This document shows positions 9,276 through 18,798 of a stretch of DNA of 64,000 nucleotides, in pieces. The stretch covers positions 186,001 to 250,000 of the forward strand of contig NZ_QKRX01000004.1 of NCBI RefSeq assembly GCF_003284585.1. The letters run 5' to 3'. The notes below the pieces were generated by a model, which saw only the letters and a list, made by a program, of their open reading frames with translations, was not told where the DNA came from and made no database searches. The position numbers and the translations under genes were made by a program. Every line of letters begins with the position of its first letter. Position 1 is the first letter of the stretch. The stretch is from Nitrincola tibetensis. GTDB taxonomy: Bacteria; Pseudomonadota; Gammaproteobacteria; Pseudomonadales; Balneatricaceae.

Positions 9276-11198
9276 TTAAACAACCTTTATCGGAATGGAT
9301 ATAGTAAATGTGCTACCCTGCTGTCGTTGACTTGTGACGTCAATTTTACCCGCCAGTATTCCTACGACGGAGTTGTGTACTACGCTTAAACCTAGACCTG
9401 TTCCCCCTCCTCCCATGTTCGTTGTAAAGAAAGGGTCGAAGATGCGTTTGAGGTGATTATCACTGATTCCTTTTCCATTGTCATTCACTAATATATTAAT
9501 CATCCCTGGATGAATTTTAGATTCTTCAATTCGTATTTTGATAACACCAGGCGTTTCATCAAATGCATGTACCAGCGCATTCTGCACAAGATTAATCAGA
9601 ACCTGCCCTAGCGGACCAGGATAAGAGTTCATAACAACTTTATCGATAATATCTATCTCAACATGATGAATGGAGCGCTTCAGCGTTGGATTCAACATAA
9701 GCATGACTTCATCCAACACCTCTGTAATACAAAACTGCCGTTTGTTCATAGAGGTTTGATCGACTGCAACTTGCTTGAAGCCTGTAATTAAAGCCGAGGC
9801 TTTTTCTAAATTGCGTAAGATAATTAAACTGGCCTCATCAGCATTGCTCACAAACTGATTTAAACTAGAACGTTTTAAGCCTTGCTCAATGTCTTGATTA
9901 AATGTTTTCACGTCCGACTTCAACGTTGAGGCCGCCATTACAGCATTGCCAATTGGCGTGTTTAACTCATGGGCAACACCAGCCACTAGCTCGCCTAAAG
10001 ATGCCAATTTTTCAGATTGAATTAACTCCTCCTGCGTTTTTTTCAAGGTAACAAGCGTGTCATTGAGTTGCTGAGTGATGTTTTCACGGCTTCTAACAAA
10101 CGAGACTCCAATCAATAGCGACACAATCATAATAATCACTGCTGCTATCACTAATTTAATCTGAGTATTGAGATGATTATCATGTATCCGATCGATTAGC
10201 TCAACCACACTGCCATACACATTTTCGCTCGGCACTTTTATCACTAGCGTCCAATGCACGTTGGCAAAAAACAAGGGCATGTTGAGGATGATAAATTCGT
10301 TAGAGTTCGGCTCTTTTTCTAAATCGGTAAAAAGACCTTCGCCAATCACATCGATGAACTCACCCAAACTTGTATCGAAATAATTAGATGCAATTATCCG
10401 ATTATTTTGAGTCAATAGTGTTACTTGAGCATCCCCGTCAAAAATAGGGCTTGAAAGCACGAGAAGTTTTTTTTGGAGAGTTGACACATTGATATCCGCT
10501 CCCGCGATACCAATAAACTGCTCATCTTTAATGATTGGAAAGGTTAAGGAAACCATTAAAACAGGGATACCAGGAACAGTTTCCCAATAATAGGGATCTG
10601 TAACACAGGGTTGCTGTGTTTCAAAAGGGCACAAATACCACTCAGCTTTGCGTAGACCATATCTATCTATGGTTGAATCATACTTGATACTTGGATCCGG
10701 TGTTGGAACAAAAACAATGCCATCGTCTTCTCTAACCCAGTAAAGTTCAAATGTTCCCTGCTGAGAGCTTGTCTGTGGATCAAGTCGATAAAAACTATCT
10801 AAACCATCGAAGGCATTCGGTTCAAAATGCACGTAGATAGACTCTACATTTGAATGTGCGGCAAGAACAGATCTTAACATATCGCGCGCATCGCGCCGTT
10901 GCATTGGAAATTCCCAACCACTCGCTGACGCTAATATTGAAGAGACAACCAAGGGTGGTTCAAAGCCCTGCTGTAAAAGTGTTTTTATCTCCTCATTCAA
11001 CGCCTGTGCCGTTGCTTGAAGTTGGTCGTTTACGTGACCACCAATAGATAACTCCGCCATTTTAATGACTTTATTTGCATTTCTCTGCGATTGATCCAAA
11101 GCAAAAAAAATCAGCAAACCCAAAGATGAAATAATAAATACTGCAACCCAAACCAAGACTCTGAACTTAATCATTTGTCCAGTTAAAGGCAGCATCAT
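9276..11198 (-). CDS. Cache-domain sensor histidine kinase
   Basis: A membrane histidine kinase of about 640 residues: TM1 near 10-33, a periplasmic dCache domain, TM2 near 345-365, and a short linker without an obvious HAMP. The H-box (VAGVAHELNTP) is near 420 and an HATPase domain follows, with N-box (NLVQNALVH), DNGKGIS and GTGLGLSVV motifs. The sensor domain is clearly homologous to that of the downstream chemoreceptor, including AEWYLCP and two Cys residues. The ATG at 11198 overlaps the upstream regulator's stop as ATGA and has GGAG 5 nt upstream; a TTG at 11213 is less likely. Its partner is probably the REC-EAL regulator encoded upstream. Confidence 0.9.
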   Translation of the reverse strand: MMLPLTGQMIKFRVLVWVAVFIISSLGLLIFFALDQSQRNANKVIKMAELSIGGHVNDQLQATAQALNEEIKTLLQQGFEPPLVVSSILASASGWEFPMQRRDARDMLRSVLAAHSNVESIYVHFEPNAFDGLDSFYRLDPQTSSQQGTFELYWVREDDGIVFVPTPDPSIKYDSTIDRYGLRKAEWYLCPFETQQPCVTDPYYWETVPGIPVLMVSLTFPIIKDEQFIGIAGADINVSTLQKKLLVLSSPIFDGDAQVTLLTQNNRIIASNYFDTSLGEFIDVIGEGLFTDLEKEPNSNEFIILNMPLFFANVHWTLVIKVPSENVYGSVVELIDRIHDNHLNTQIKLVIAAVIIMIVSLLIGVSFVRSRENITQQLNDTLVTLKKTQEELIQSEKLASLGELVAGVAHELNTPIGNAVMAASTLKSDVKTFNQDIEQGLKRSSLNQFVSNADEASLIILRNLEKASALITGFKQVAVDQTSMNKRQFCITEVLDEVMLMLNPTLKRSIHHVEIDIIDKVVMNSYPGPLGQVLINLVQNALVHAFDETPGVIKIRIEESKIHPGMINILVNDNGKGISDNHLKRIFDPFFTTNMGGGGTGLGLSVVHNSVVGILAGKIDVTSQRQQGSTFTISIPIKVV

Positions 11199-13399
11199 TT
11201 TTGCTCCAACCAATTAACCAAGTCATCTATTACAAGAGGCTTTGAAAACCAATAGCCCTGTCCTTGATGACAACCTTGTGCTTTGAGTGCATTGAACTGC
11301 TCCTCAGTTTCAATTCCTTCAGCGATAACATTAAGGTGAAATTTGCGTCCAAGCGCAACGATCATATCGGCAATATTTGATCCACTGTTTATCGGATTCA
11401 TACAACTAACAAAGGATTTATCAATTTTAAGTTGATCCGCACTTAGCTTATCCAAATAGGATAAAGACGAGAAACCAGTGCCAAAATCATCAATTGAAAT
11501 CATTACACCGAGTTTTTTCAGACGAGCCAGCTTTTCTTCAACTTCAACAGAACCCAGCACACCGACTGACTCAGTGATTTCAATATCTAGACAGTTACCA
11601 CTCAAACCTGCCAACGCCAACGCATTCGAGACCACCTTCTCAAAATCAGGGTCATTAAACTGCAAGGTTGATACATTAACGGCCATTCGCACAAAAGGTT
11701 TTATGCATCGTATTCTGTGTAAATCGTCTAGCGCTTTATGTAAAACCCATTCACCTAAAGACAATATCAAACCTGACTGCTCTGCCAATGGAATAAAGAC
11801 ATCAGGAGATACCTGTTCATTCTGCTTATTTCGCCAGCGACACAAGGCTTCAACACCCACAACCTGATGTGTATTAAGATCTACTTGAGGTTGATACATG
11901 AGCGTAAACATTTGATTATCAAGAGACTCTTTTAGCTCTGATAGCATCATAGAGCGATCTCTTAACTCATCCACCATTCTGGTATTAAAATAAACTAACT
12001 GACTAACTCCTTTCTTCTTAGCCCGCTTTAAGGCAATTGTTGCATTTGCTACCAACTCGTTTGCAGTAGAACCCGTGTCTGGGAAAGACACACCAGCGCA
12101 GAAGGTGAGTAAGCGCCATACGTCTTTAACATTAATGGGTTTAGAAATATCGAGTATTAAATCCTGTATGCAGGCATTTGAATCAACAACCAATGCAAAC
12201 TGATCAGCCCAAAGCCTCCCTGCCTTTAAAACATTAGGATGATGCTGATAGCGTTCAGCTAAAGCACATAAAAGCGTGTCTCCGTAATCAATACCAAATG
12301 TATCATTCAGCATCGAAAACTGATCTAGATCTATCAGCAACAATGCCCCAGTCTCAGGAATCCCTTTATTTAAATACTCAATTAAGCCATTACGATTGAG
12401 TAGCCCAGTTAAGGTATCTTCATAAGCAATTCTTTTAAGCTGCTCTAGTAAACTCAAGTTTTTTGCGCACAAGCTAATATTATGAGTAAACATTTTAACC
12501 ATGCGTAACTCATCTTCTCCAACTGAAGTTGGCGTATCCAAATACACAACATACCGTGCATGAGACTCTGGCTCAAAATAAAAGCAAGATACTCCATCAG
12601 ATAAGATATTTTCTCTTTGTTCAAAGCACTTATGGACCTGTTGCCAAATCAAACTTTTTTCAAATTCTGTTGTTTGTCCCATCCACTGTGCATAACGTCC
12701 TGCACTGGCAATCACCTTGACCGGCATATGGCTATCTGAAGCAGTATCTGCGGTATAGGCACCAAAGCAAACCAGTCCATCTGGATCAACCCCCATAAAG
12801 CCTGCGAGCTGAGTGATTACCCCCTCAGCAAACTCGTGTAAACCCTCCTTGAGCATCAGGTTGTTTGTGGATTGGATAATACGTGTCAATCCCTGACGAT
12901 TGTGATCTAAACGAACCAATTGGTTATAGCTACGAAGCGCGGTAATAATAGCCGTATAGAGTTTTTCGCGCGTTAATTCACTTTTTGTTTTGTAATCATT
13001 GATGTCGTATTTAGAAATGGTATCGAGTTCAGGCGCATAGCCAGGTTGTCCGGTTCTCAAGATAATACGGACGTTTTGCAAATCTAAGATTTCCCGAATT
13101 TGGCGAACAAGAAGTAAACCTGCCTCTTCGGATTCCATCACAACATCAAGTAAAATCACTGCAATATCGGGTTCATTAGATAGGCAGTCAAATGCCTCTT
13201 CTGATGTATAGGCATGTAAAAAAACAGGAGAAGCACCGTCAAAGGTTTGACCACGCAAGGCAAGCTCCGTGGCGAGATGAACGTCCTCATCATCATCAAC
13301 TATTAATATTTTTCGAACCAAGTAGCGTGAGTTTGTTCCAGCCAGTGATGCTGCAGGCTCATCCTCGTCCGCAAATTCAATCAAATCATCATCGACCAC
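11195..13399 (-). CDS. Response regulator with DUF3369, degenerate GGDEF and EAL domains
   Basis: A c-di-GMP signalling response regulator of about 734 residues. An acidic N terminus precedes a receiver domain (KILIVDDDED near 35; phospho-Asp in VILLDVV). A DUF3369 sensor-like domain lies at about 170-320, then GGDEF at 325-480 and EAL at 490-735. The GGDEF active-site motif is replaced (GRLWADQF), so cyclase activity is unlikely. The EAL site looks intact: VEALCRW, an Asn in MAVNVS, IEITES, DDFGTGFSS, LKIDKSF and EGIE. It is therefore probably a phosphodiesterase controlled by phosphorylation. A GTG start with GAGG upstream is preferred over a TTG five codons earlier. It is the first gene of the operon with the kinase and chemoreceptor. 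Confidence 0.9.
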   Translation of the reverse strand: MVDDDLIEFADEDEPAASLAGTNSRYLVRKILIVDDDEDVHLATELALRGQTFDGASPVFLHAYTSEEAFDCLSNEPDIAVILLDVVMESEEAGLLLVRQIREILDLQNVRIILRTGQPGYAPELDTISKYDINDYKTKSELTREKLYTAIITALRSYNQLVRLDHNRQGLTRIIQSTNNLMLKEGLHEFAEGVITQLAGFMGVDPDGLVCFGAYTADTASDSHMPVKVIASAGRYAQWMGQTTEFEKSLIWQQVHKCFEQRENILSDGVSCFYFEPESHARYVVYLDTPTSVGEDELRMVKMFTHNISLCAKNLSLLEQLKRIAYEDTLTGLLNRNGLIEYLNKGIPETGALLLIDLDQFSMLNDTFGIDYGDTLLCALAERYQHHPNVLKAGRLWADQFALVVDSNACIQDLILDISKPINVKDVWRLLTFCAGVSFPDTGSTANELVANATIALKRAKKKGVSQLVYFNTRMVDELRDRSMMLSELKESLDNQMFTLMYQPQVDLNTHQVVGVEALCRWRNKQNEQVSPDVFIPLAEQSGLILSLGEWVLHKALDDLHRIRCIKPFVRMAVNVSTLQFNDPDFEKVVSNALALAGLSGNCLDIEITESVGVLGSVEVEEKLARLKKLGVMISIDDFGTGFSSLSYLDKLSADQLKIDKSFVSCMNPINSGSNIADMIVALGRKFHLNVIAEGIETEEQFNALKAQGCHQGQGYWFSKPLVIDDLVNWLEQK

Positions 13400-13586
13400 A
13401 CACCACCTCGGCAAAATTGCTTTTGATTTTCAATACGAATTTAGCACTAAAATAGATGAATTTACTATCTCGATGAGTCGGGATTCACAATAAACCGAAA
13501 AAAATCGAATCCGTCGTGCACTCTGGCAGCTCGCAGAGTAAAATCACAACTATTTACTTTTAACTGAATAATCAATGTAGAGCGTT

Positions 13587-14807
13587 ATGACTCAAGCACA
13601 GACATTTTCTGACCATGCCTTAGGCCCTAGAGAAGAGCTCTTTAAATATGACACCCATTACACCCTGCTTGGAACAGCTCATGTCTCAAAGGCCAGTGCT
13701 GATGAAGTAAGGCACTTGATACAGTCTGGTGAATTTGATGCCGTTGCAATTGAGCTGTGTCCTGGTCGTCTAACCTCGATGAAAGATCCTGATGCCTTAG
13801 CTAAGATGGATCTTTTTCAAGTCATAAAAGCAGGTAAAGCTGGCATGGTAGCGGCGAATCTTGCAATGGGGGCCTTTCAACAACGCGTTGCTGAAGAATC
13901 AGGCATTGCACCCGGTGAAGAGATGAAAGTCGCTATTGAAGAAGCTGAAAAACAACAGATTCCTCTATTGGTCATTGATCGAGATATCGGTATTACACTA
14001 AAGCGCGTATATCGGAGTGTGCCTTGGTGGCAACGAATGAATCTAGTTTCCGGTCTAATTGCCAGTCTAGTAACAAAAGAAAAAGTCAGTGCTGATGAAA
14101 TTGAACGCTTAAAGCAAGGTGACGTATTAGAATCCACCTTTAGTGAGTTTGCTGAGCAATCTGAACACCTTTACCAAGCGCTAATCGCCGAACGCGACCA
14201 TTATATGGCGCTGAGACTCGCTCAAGAAAATGGAGACAGCCGCTTTAAGCGTGTATTGGTGGTAATCGGTGCGGGTCATCTGAAAGGAATGAGCGATAAC
14301 CTACGCGGCCACCTCCCTGAAAACCCATCCGAACAACTGACAATACTCGAGCAAGTGCCCCCGGGAAGCCAATGGACCCGCTTCATCCCTTGGATCATCA
14401 TGGTTTTAGTGTTAGCCGGATTTGCGATAGGCTTTAGCCGAAACACCGATCTTGGCCTACAAATGGTACTTGACTGGGTTGTCATCAATGGCGGATTGGC
14501 CGCATTAGGCGCTCTGATTGCCAAAGCTCACCCTGTCACTATTATCGGAACCTTCTTTGCAGCCCCCTTCACATCACTCAACCCAACCATCGGTGCAGGG
14601 ATGGTCGCAGCCGGCATAGAGATTGCCATGCGCAAACCCACCGTGGGTGATTTTTCGAAGCTACGCCAAGATGTAACCGAAATGAAAGGCTGGTGGCGTA
14701 ACCGTGTCTCTAGGACCTTATTGGTATTCATGCTGGCCACTTTAGGATCAGCGATGGGAACTTATATTGGTGGTTTTCGAATTTTCGGTCAGCTAACAGG
14801 AGGTTAA
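13587..14807 (+). CDS. TraB/PrgY-family membrane protein
   Basis: A 406-residue member of the TraB/PrgY (TraB/GumN) family. The N-terminal half carries the family motifs LLGTAHVS near residue 28, AIELC near 55, DRDIGITLKR near 132 and GAGHLKGM near 228. The C-terminal part has several hydrophobic segments (about 265-285, 290-320, 325-345 and 380-400). TraB/PrgY proteins are best known for limiting pheromone activity in enterococci, and the fold resembles TIKI-type metalloproteases. The role in proteobacteria is not established. dgkA starts 6 bp downstream, so the two genes are probably co-transcribed. Confidence 0.85.
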   Translation: MTQAQTFSDHALGPREELFKYDTHYTLLGTAHVSKASADEVRHLIQSGEFDAVAIELCPGRLTSMKDPDALAKMDLFQVIKAGKAGMVAANLAMGAFQQRVAEESGIAPGEEMKVAIEEAEKQQIPLLVIDRDIGITLKRVYRSVPWWQRMNLVSGLIASLVTKEKVSADEIERLKQGDVLESTFSEFAEQSEHLYQALIAERDHYMALRLAQENGDSRFKRVLVVIGAGHLKGMSDNLRGHLPENPSEQLTILEQVPPGSQWTRFIPWIIMVLVLAGFAIGFSRNTDLGLQMVLDWVVINGGLAALGALIAKAHPVTIIGTFFAAPFTSLNPTIGAGMVAAGIEIAMRKPTVGDFSKLRQDVTEMKGWWRNRVSRTLLVFMLATLGSAMGTYIGGFRIFGQLTGG

Positions 14808-14813
14808 GCGACC

Positions 14814-15191
14814 ATGACAATCAAGGCAACAGGGCTCAGCCGCTTTTACTATGCAACCTGCTATTCGTTAAAAGGACTGGTCGGGGCTTATCGCAGTGAA
14901 CCGGCTTTTCGTTACGAAACCTGGATAGTCTGCGGGCTCACCCCTTTTGCCTTTCTATTGGCTCAGTCAACGGTAGAGCTAATACTTCTAATTGCCAGCT
15001 TATTGCTGATTCTGATTTTTGAATTGATCAACACGGCTATTGAAGCCGTTGTTGATCGAGCAGGCAAAGAACATCATGAGTTAGCTGGGCTTGCAAAAGA
15101 TACGGGCTCAGCTGCTGTGTTTTTGTGTCTATTATTAGCCACTTTTGTATGGGGCGCTCTAGTATGGCAAAACGTTATCAGCTCCATCTAA
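14814..15191 (+). CDS. dgkA: Diacylglycerol kinase DgkA
   Basis: A small 125-residue inner-membrane kinase with three transmembrane helices. It phosphorylates diacylglycerol to phosphatidic acid and so recycles the diacylglycerol left by membrane-derived glycan and LPS modification. The family signature ELINTAIEAVVDR is near residue 72, followed by AKDTGSAAV. Length matches E. coli DgkA. An AGGAGG ribosome-binding site lies about 9 nt before the ATG, inside the end of the TraB-family gene. Confidence 0.93.
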   Translation: MTIKATGLSRFYYATCYSLKGLVGAYRSEPAFRYETWIVCGLTPFAFLLAQSTVELILLIASLLLILIFELINTAIEAVVDRAGKEHHELAGLAKDTGSAAVFLCLLLATFVWGALVWQNVISSI

Positions 15192-15200
15192 TTTCAAATA

Positions 15201-16400
15201 TTAAACAACTGCATCTAAAACAGTATTAGCCCATTCACAGCTACTAAAATAATAGCGATTAAGCTGTTTAACCGTTTTTTGATTAACACCGTTTAACTGT
15301 GCCGTTTCATACGCAATCGTTAACTTAAGAATTTTACCCAACTGCCCCTGCCGATAAAGAATCGCAACTTTCACTTCCTCGGTCAAAGCAAGTTGTTCAC
15401 ACAAGGACTCAAGTGACTCATCAAGCAGCAGATCCATCATGGATAAAATGCCAACCATGAAAGCTGTGCTGGCACCCTCTTTTAGTGCAGAAGTCGCAAT
15501 TTTTTCGCACATGGACGCTCGAATAAGCGCTCTGGGCAAGATCAGAGTGTTACAAGGATGGTTATCTGCCAGCATCAGAGTGGTCACTAAGTTGCGTACC
15601 TGCTTAAACCCCAGCATCAGCAAAGCTTGACGAATGCTGCTAATCTCCATTTGACGACGATAAAATGCGGAGTTAGACAAGCGTAATATCCGAAGACACA
15701 ACTGGGCATCCTGCGCAATTAAATGCTCAAGCGCATCAAAGTCTGGCTCTGGCTGCTGTAATGCCGCCAATAGTCTTAATTGAGCGGCACGATTATTCGC
15801 TCGTCTACGTACCGTTGCCGCCTTGACTTCGGGCTTGGCATAGAAATACCCCTGAAACAGAGTAAAGCCCAACTCAACGCATTGCATAAACGTGTCGAGA
15901 TCTTCGACTTTTTCGGCCAAGAGCACCAAACCACGTCGCTTATACTCTTCTAACTGATTTGCGCTGGGGACTGATGATAGAACATCCAACTTGATAATAT
16001 GGGCAAGATCTAGGAGAGGCTGTGTCTCTTCCGTTAGAACGAAGTCGTCCAGAGCAATCGTAAAGCCTTGATCACGTAGTTTTGTAAGAGCTGCAATGAT
16101 CTCTTTATCACCTTCGACATCTTCTAAAATCTCGATGACAACCTGCTGATTGCACGGCGGCAGCAACTCTGCTTTTAATAACCAATCACGAGGGGCATTA
16201 AAAAAGACAAGGCGTTTTCCAACCAGCGCTTCAATACCTGTCTCGTAAAAAGCGGCATTGCAGACCCGAGCTGTCGCCATAATAGGGTCATCGATAAATG
16301 CTGAAGTCGCGTCTGAGCTTGAACGATAAAGCAGTTCATCGGCAACATGTTTCATTGATGAGTCACAGATAGGTTGAAGCGCTACACAGTACTCACTCAC
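15201..16400 (-). CDS. EAL-HDOD signalling protein (degenerate EAL)
   Basis: A 399-residue cytoplasmic protein with an N-terminal EAL-like domain (about 1-200) and a C-terminal HDOD domain (about 205-395), the YuxH-type architecture. The EAL motif is degraded (ADELLYR in place of EALLR, and ALDDFVL in place of DDFG). Catalysis is therefore unlikely, and it may act as a c-di-GMP sensor or scaffold. HDOD domains are linked to signalling and regulation in proteobacteria. The predicted start is GTG with a GGTGG upstream. It ends 9 bp from convergent dgkA. Confidence 0.87.
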   Translation of the reverse strand: MSEYCVALQPICDSSMKHVADELLYRSSSDATSAFIDDPIMATARVCNAAFYETGIEALVGKRLVFFNAPRDWLLKAELLPPCNQQVVIEILEDVEGDKEIIAALTKLRDQGFTIALDDFVLTEETQPLLDLAHIIKLDVLSSVPSANQLEEYKRRGLVLLAEKVEDLDTFMQCVELGFTLFQGYFYAKPEVKAATVRRRANNRAAQLRLLAALQQPEPDFDALEHLIAQDAQLCLRILRLSNSAFYRRQMEISSIRQALLMLGFKQVRNLVTTLMLADNHPCNTLILPRALIRASMCEKIATSALKEGASTAFMVGILSMMDLLLDESLESLCEQLALTEEVKVAILYRQGQLGKILKLTIAYETAQLNGVNQKTVKQLNRYYFSSCEWANTVLDAVV

Positions 16401-16534
16401 TGCTGATCCACCATAGGTCTTATTACCTTCCTTGAATATACATTGGTCTAGGAAACCAGATTACCTTCTAATATACAATATTTTAACCGAATCTTAACTT
16501 AACAAACCTCAAAGAGACTCACTCGTATGGTTGG

Positions 16535-17539
16535 TTATCCACCAGTCATATTCATGAATCGCACTATTTGCACATCTCCATCGGTCGTAAAGTGATGTTT
16601 TTCAGGCTTAAGATCCATAGCTGAAATAATAGCATCGATCAAAGGTTGATTGTCACTAGGGTTATCCCTAAGAATGGGTCGTAAGTCCAATGAATGTTCA
16701 TTCCCCAGACATAGCAGTAAACGCCCTTCAACCGTTACTCTAACTCGATTGCAATCGCCACAGAAGTTATGACTATGTGGCGAAATAAAACCAATGCGGC
16801 TTTTTGAGTCTGGCATTGAATAATAACGTGAAGGGCCTCCCGTATGAACAGATAATGCCGTGAGCGGGTAGATTGCATCTATCAAGCCACGAACCTCATC
16901 GCTTGAGCAATAGGTCTCGTCGCGACCATGGTCAGAAATATGACCTAAGGGCATCTCTTCAATAAAACTAATGTCAATCTGCTTATTTCTGACAAAATTA
17001 ACCAAATCCAGAATTTCATCGTCATTTCGACCACGCATAATCACAGCATTCAGTTTGATTCGCTGAAAACCAGCTTCCAATGCCGCATCTATACCGGTTA
17101 ACACCTTTTTTAAATCACCTATGCGCGTAATTCGCCGAAATTTTTCAGGTTGAAGGGAATCAAGGCTGACATTAAGGCGATGAAGGCCTGCATCTTTCAA
17201 TGGCTTTGCAAAACGATCGAGTTGGCTACCGTTAGTGGTCATCGTGAAATCAGACAAACCCAAGGTCCCGATATAATCAACCAATTCAACAACATCACGA
17301 CGAACTAAAGGCTCGCCTCCTGTCAAACGAATTTTTTCAACCCCTAAGGATGCAAATGCAGACGCAACACGACCAATTTCCTCCAAGGTGAGTACCTGAT
17401 CTCGTGGTAGAAAGGTCATTTTCTCACTCATGCAATACACACAACGAAAATCACAACGATCCGTCACGGATAAACGTACATAACTCACTCGACGGCCAAA
17501 CTTATCAATTAAGGGTGTGGGTACGGTAAGGCTATTCAT
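16535..17539 (-). CDS. moaA: GTP 3',8-cyclase MoaA
   Basis: A radical SAM enzyme that catalyses the first step of molybdenum cofactor synthesis, converting GTP to 3',8-cyclo-GTP. The N-terminal SAM cluster is CDFRCVYC near residue 29. The C-terminal second [4Fe-4S] cluster has Cys residues in FCGDCNRVR and LLLCLG. The protein ends in the conserved GG dipeptide needed for activity. Length is typical (about 334 residues). The ATG at 17539 is chosen because GGGAG lies 7 nt upstream; an ATG two codons earlier almost touches that site. It is the last gene of the tup-mob-moe-moa operon and overlaps moaE by a few bases. Confidence 0.96.
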   Translation of the reverse strand: MNSLTVPTPLIDKFGRRVSYVRLSVTDRCDFRCVYCMSEKMTFLPRDQVLTLEEIGRVASAFASLGVEKIRLTGGEPLVRRDVVELVDYIGTLGLSDFTMTTNGSQLDRFAKPLKDAGLHRLNVSLDSLQPEKFRRITRIGDLKKVLTGIDAALEAGFQRIKLNAVIMRGRNDDEILDLVNFVRNKQIDISFIEEMPLGHISDHGRDETYCSSDEVRGLIDAIYPLTALSVHTGGPSRYYSMPDSKSRIGFISPHSHNFCGDCNRVRVTVEGRLLLCLGNEHSLDLRPILRDNPSDNQPLIDAIISAMDLKPEKHHFTTDGDVQIVRFMNMTGG

Positions 17540-17996
17540 TGGCATTCTCCCAGCGTCTTACGGCATCACTATCAGAATGACGAGCAGCAACCCAATAGTC
17601 ACCCGAGCGACTGTGCTCCTTCTTCCAAAAGGGGGCCTGCGTTTTCAAATAATCCATCACGAAGTTACACGCATCAAATGCCGCTTGGCGATGCGCCGAG
17701 GCGACCGCCACTAAAACGATTGGATCTCCTGGAGTCAAACGACCGATACGATGAATAATGGTGATTGCATGCAATGGCCAACGCGCTTGAGCTGACTCGG
17801 CTATCTCATGTAATGACTGCTCTGTCATACCCGGATAGTGCTCTAGAGTTAACGCAACCACATCGGGTCGTTCATTAAAATCTCGAACATAGCCTAGAAA
17901 GTTGACGACTGCACCAACATCCCTTCTATCACAAGTGATTGCCTCTATTTCCTGTCCAGCATTAAAGACTTCTGGCTGTACACGGATACGAATCAT
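17532..17996 (-). CDS. moaE: Molybdopterin synthase catalytic subunit MoaE
   Basis: The large subunit of molybdopterin synthase (154 residues), which uses the thiocarboxylated MoaD tail to insert two sulfurs into cPMP. Family motifs include [13 protein letters not shown] near 26, LEHYPGMTE near 51, [14 protein letters not shown] near 100 and the catalytic-lysine region [14 protein letters not shown] near 126. GGGAGG precedes the ATG, and the gene starts 2 bp after the MoaC-MoaD fusion stop. Its partner subunit MoaD is therefore encoded as the C-terminal half of the adjacent fusion. Confidence 0.95.
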   Translation of the reverse strand: MIRIRVQPEVFNAGQEIEAITCDRRDVGAVVNFLGYVRDFNERPDVVALTLEHYPGMTEQSLHEIAESAQARWPLHAITIIHRIGRLTPGDPIVLVAVASAHRQAAFDACNFVMDYLKTQAPFWKKEHSRSGDYWVAARHSDSDAVRRWENANE

Positions 17997-17997
17997 C

Positions 17998-18798
17998 TCA
18001 ACCTCCCGTTACTGGTGGGAAAAATGCAACCTCGTCCCCAGGCTGAACCTGCGCGTTACGATCAACCATAGTTTGATTCACAGCCACTAACAAGGAATCA
18101 TTTGCAAAGGCTTGAGCTAAACACGCATCTTGCGCAGTCAACCACTGAATGATGACGCTTACTGTCACTTCATCAGGAAGGTCCTGACAATTGATCAAAC
18201 ATTCATCACGTTGCACCTGTTCTCTTAAGTGGGCAAAAAAACGAACGCGAATTTCAGGAGCTGATACTCTTGCCCTCGAACTAGATGTAGCCGTGGAATC
18301 TAAGATGACCGCTGATACCTCAGAACTCAGGCACCAATCACCCGACTTACCCCCACGCTTTTCTAAAACCTGTATTTCGCCAATGACCATATGCTTGTCG
18401 ACCGCTTTACACATATCGTATAAGGTCAGTGCCGCCACTGACACAGAGGTCAAGGCCTCCATTTCGACTCCCGTTTGACCTGCCAACTTACAGGTCGCAT
18501 ACACTCTCATGCCTGGAAGTTCTGGATCGGCTTCAAACTCAACACTGACCTTTGACAGCATCAAGGGATGGCATAGGGGTATTAAATCGGAGGTACGTTT
18601 AGCCGCTTGAATACCAGCAATACGTGCCGTCGCAAGCACATCGCCTTTAGCATGGCGCTCAGTCATGATCATTTCGAGTGTTTCTGGGCGCATTTTAATA
18701 GAAGCACAGGCAGTTGCACTGCGAGCGGTAAGGGCCTTATCGGACACATCTACCATGTGCGCTTGACCTTTGGAATCGATATGCGTCAATTTAGTCAT
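17998..18798 (-). CDS. MoaC-MoaD fusion protein (cPMP synthase and molybdopterin synthase sulfur carrier)
   Basis: A 266-residue fusion. Residues 1-160 are MoaC, which converts cyclo-GTP to cPMP: MVDVSDK near 15, LCHPL near 75, and the catalytic DMCKAVDK near 130 followed by [10 protein letters not shown] linker rich in Ser and Ala (about 160-182) leads to residues 183-266, a complete MoaD ubiquitin-like domain ([11 protein letters not shown] near 184) ending in the required Gly-Gly (FFPPVTGG). No separate moaD is present. The free GG tail means the MoaD part can still be adenylated and thiocarboxylated. The reading frame is continuous, with AAGGAA before the ATG. Fusion or partial processing to free MoaD are both possible. 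Confidence 0.93.
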   Translation of the reverse strand: MTKLTHIDSKGQAHMVDVSDKALTARSATACASIKMRPETLEMIMTERHAKGDVLATARIAGIQAAKRTSDLIPLCHPLMLSKVSVEFEADPELPGMRVYATCKLAGQTGVEMEALTSVSVAALTLYDMCKAVDKHMVIGEIQVLEKRGGKSGDWCLSSEVSAVILDSTATSSSRARVSAPEIRVRFFAHLREQVQRDECLINCQDLPDEVTVSVIIQWLTAQDACLAQAFANDSLLVAVNQTMVDRNAQVQPGDEVAFFPPVTGG

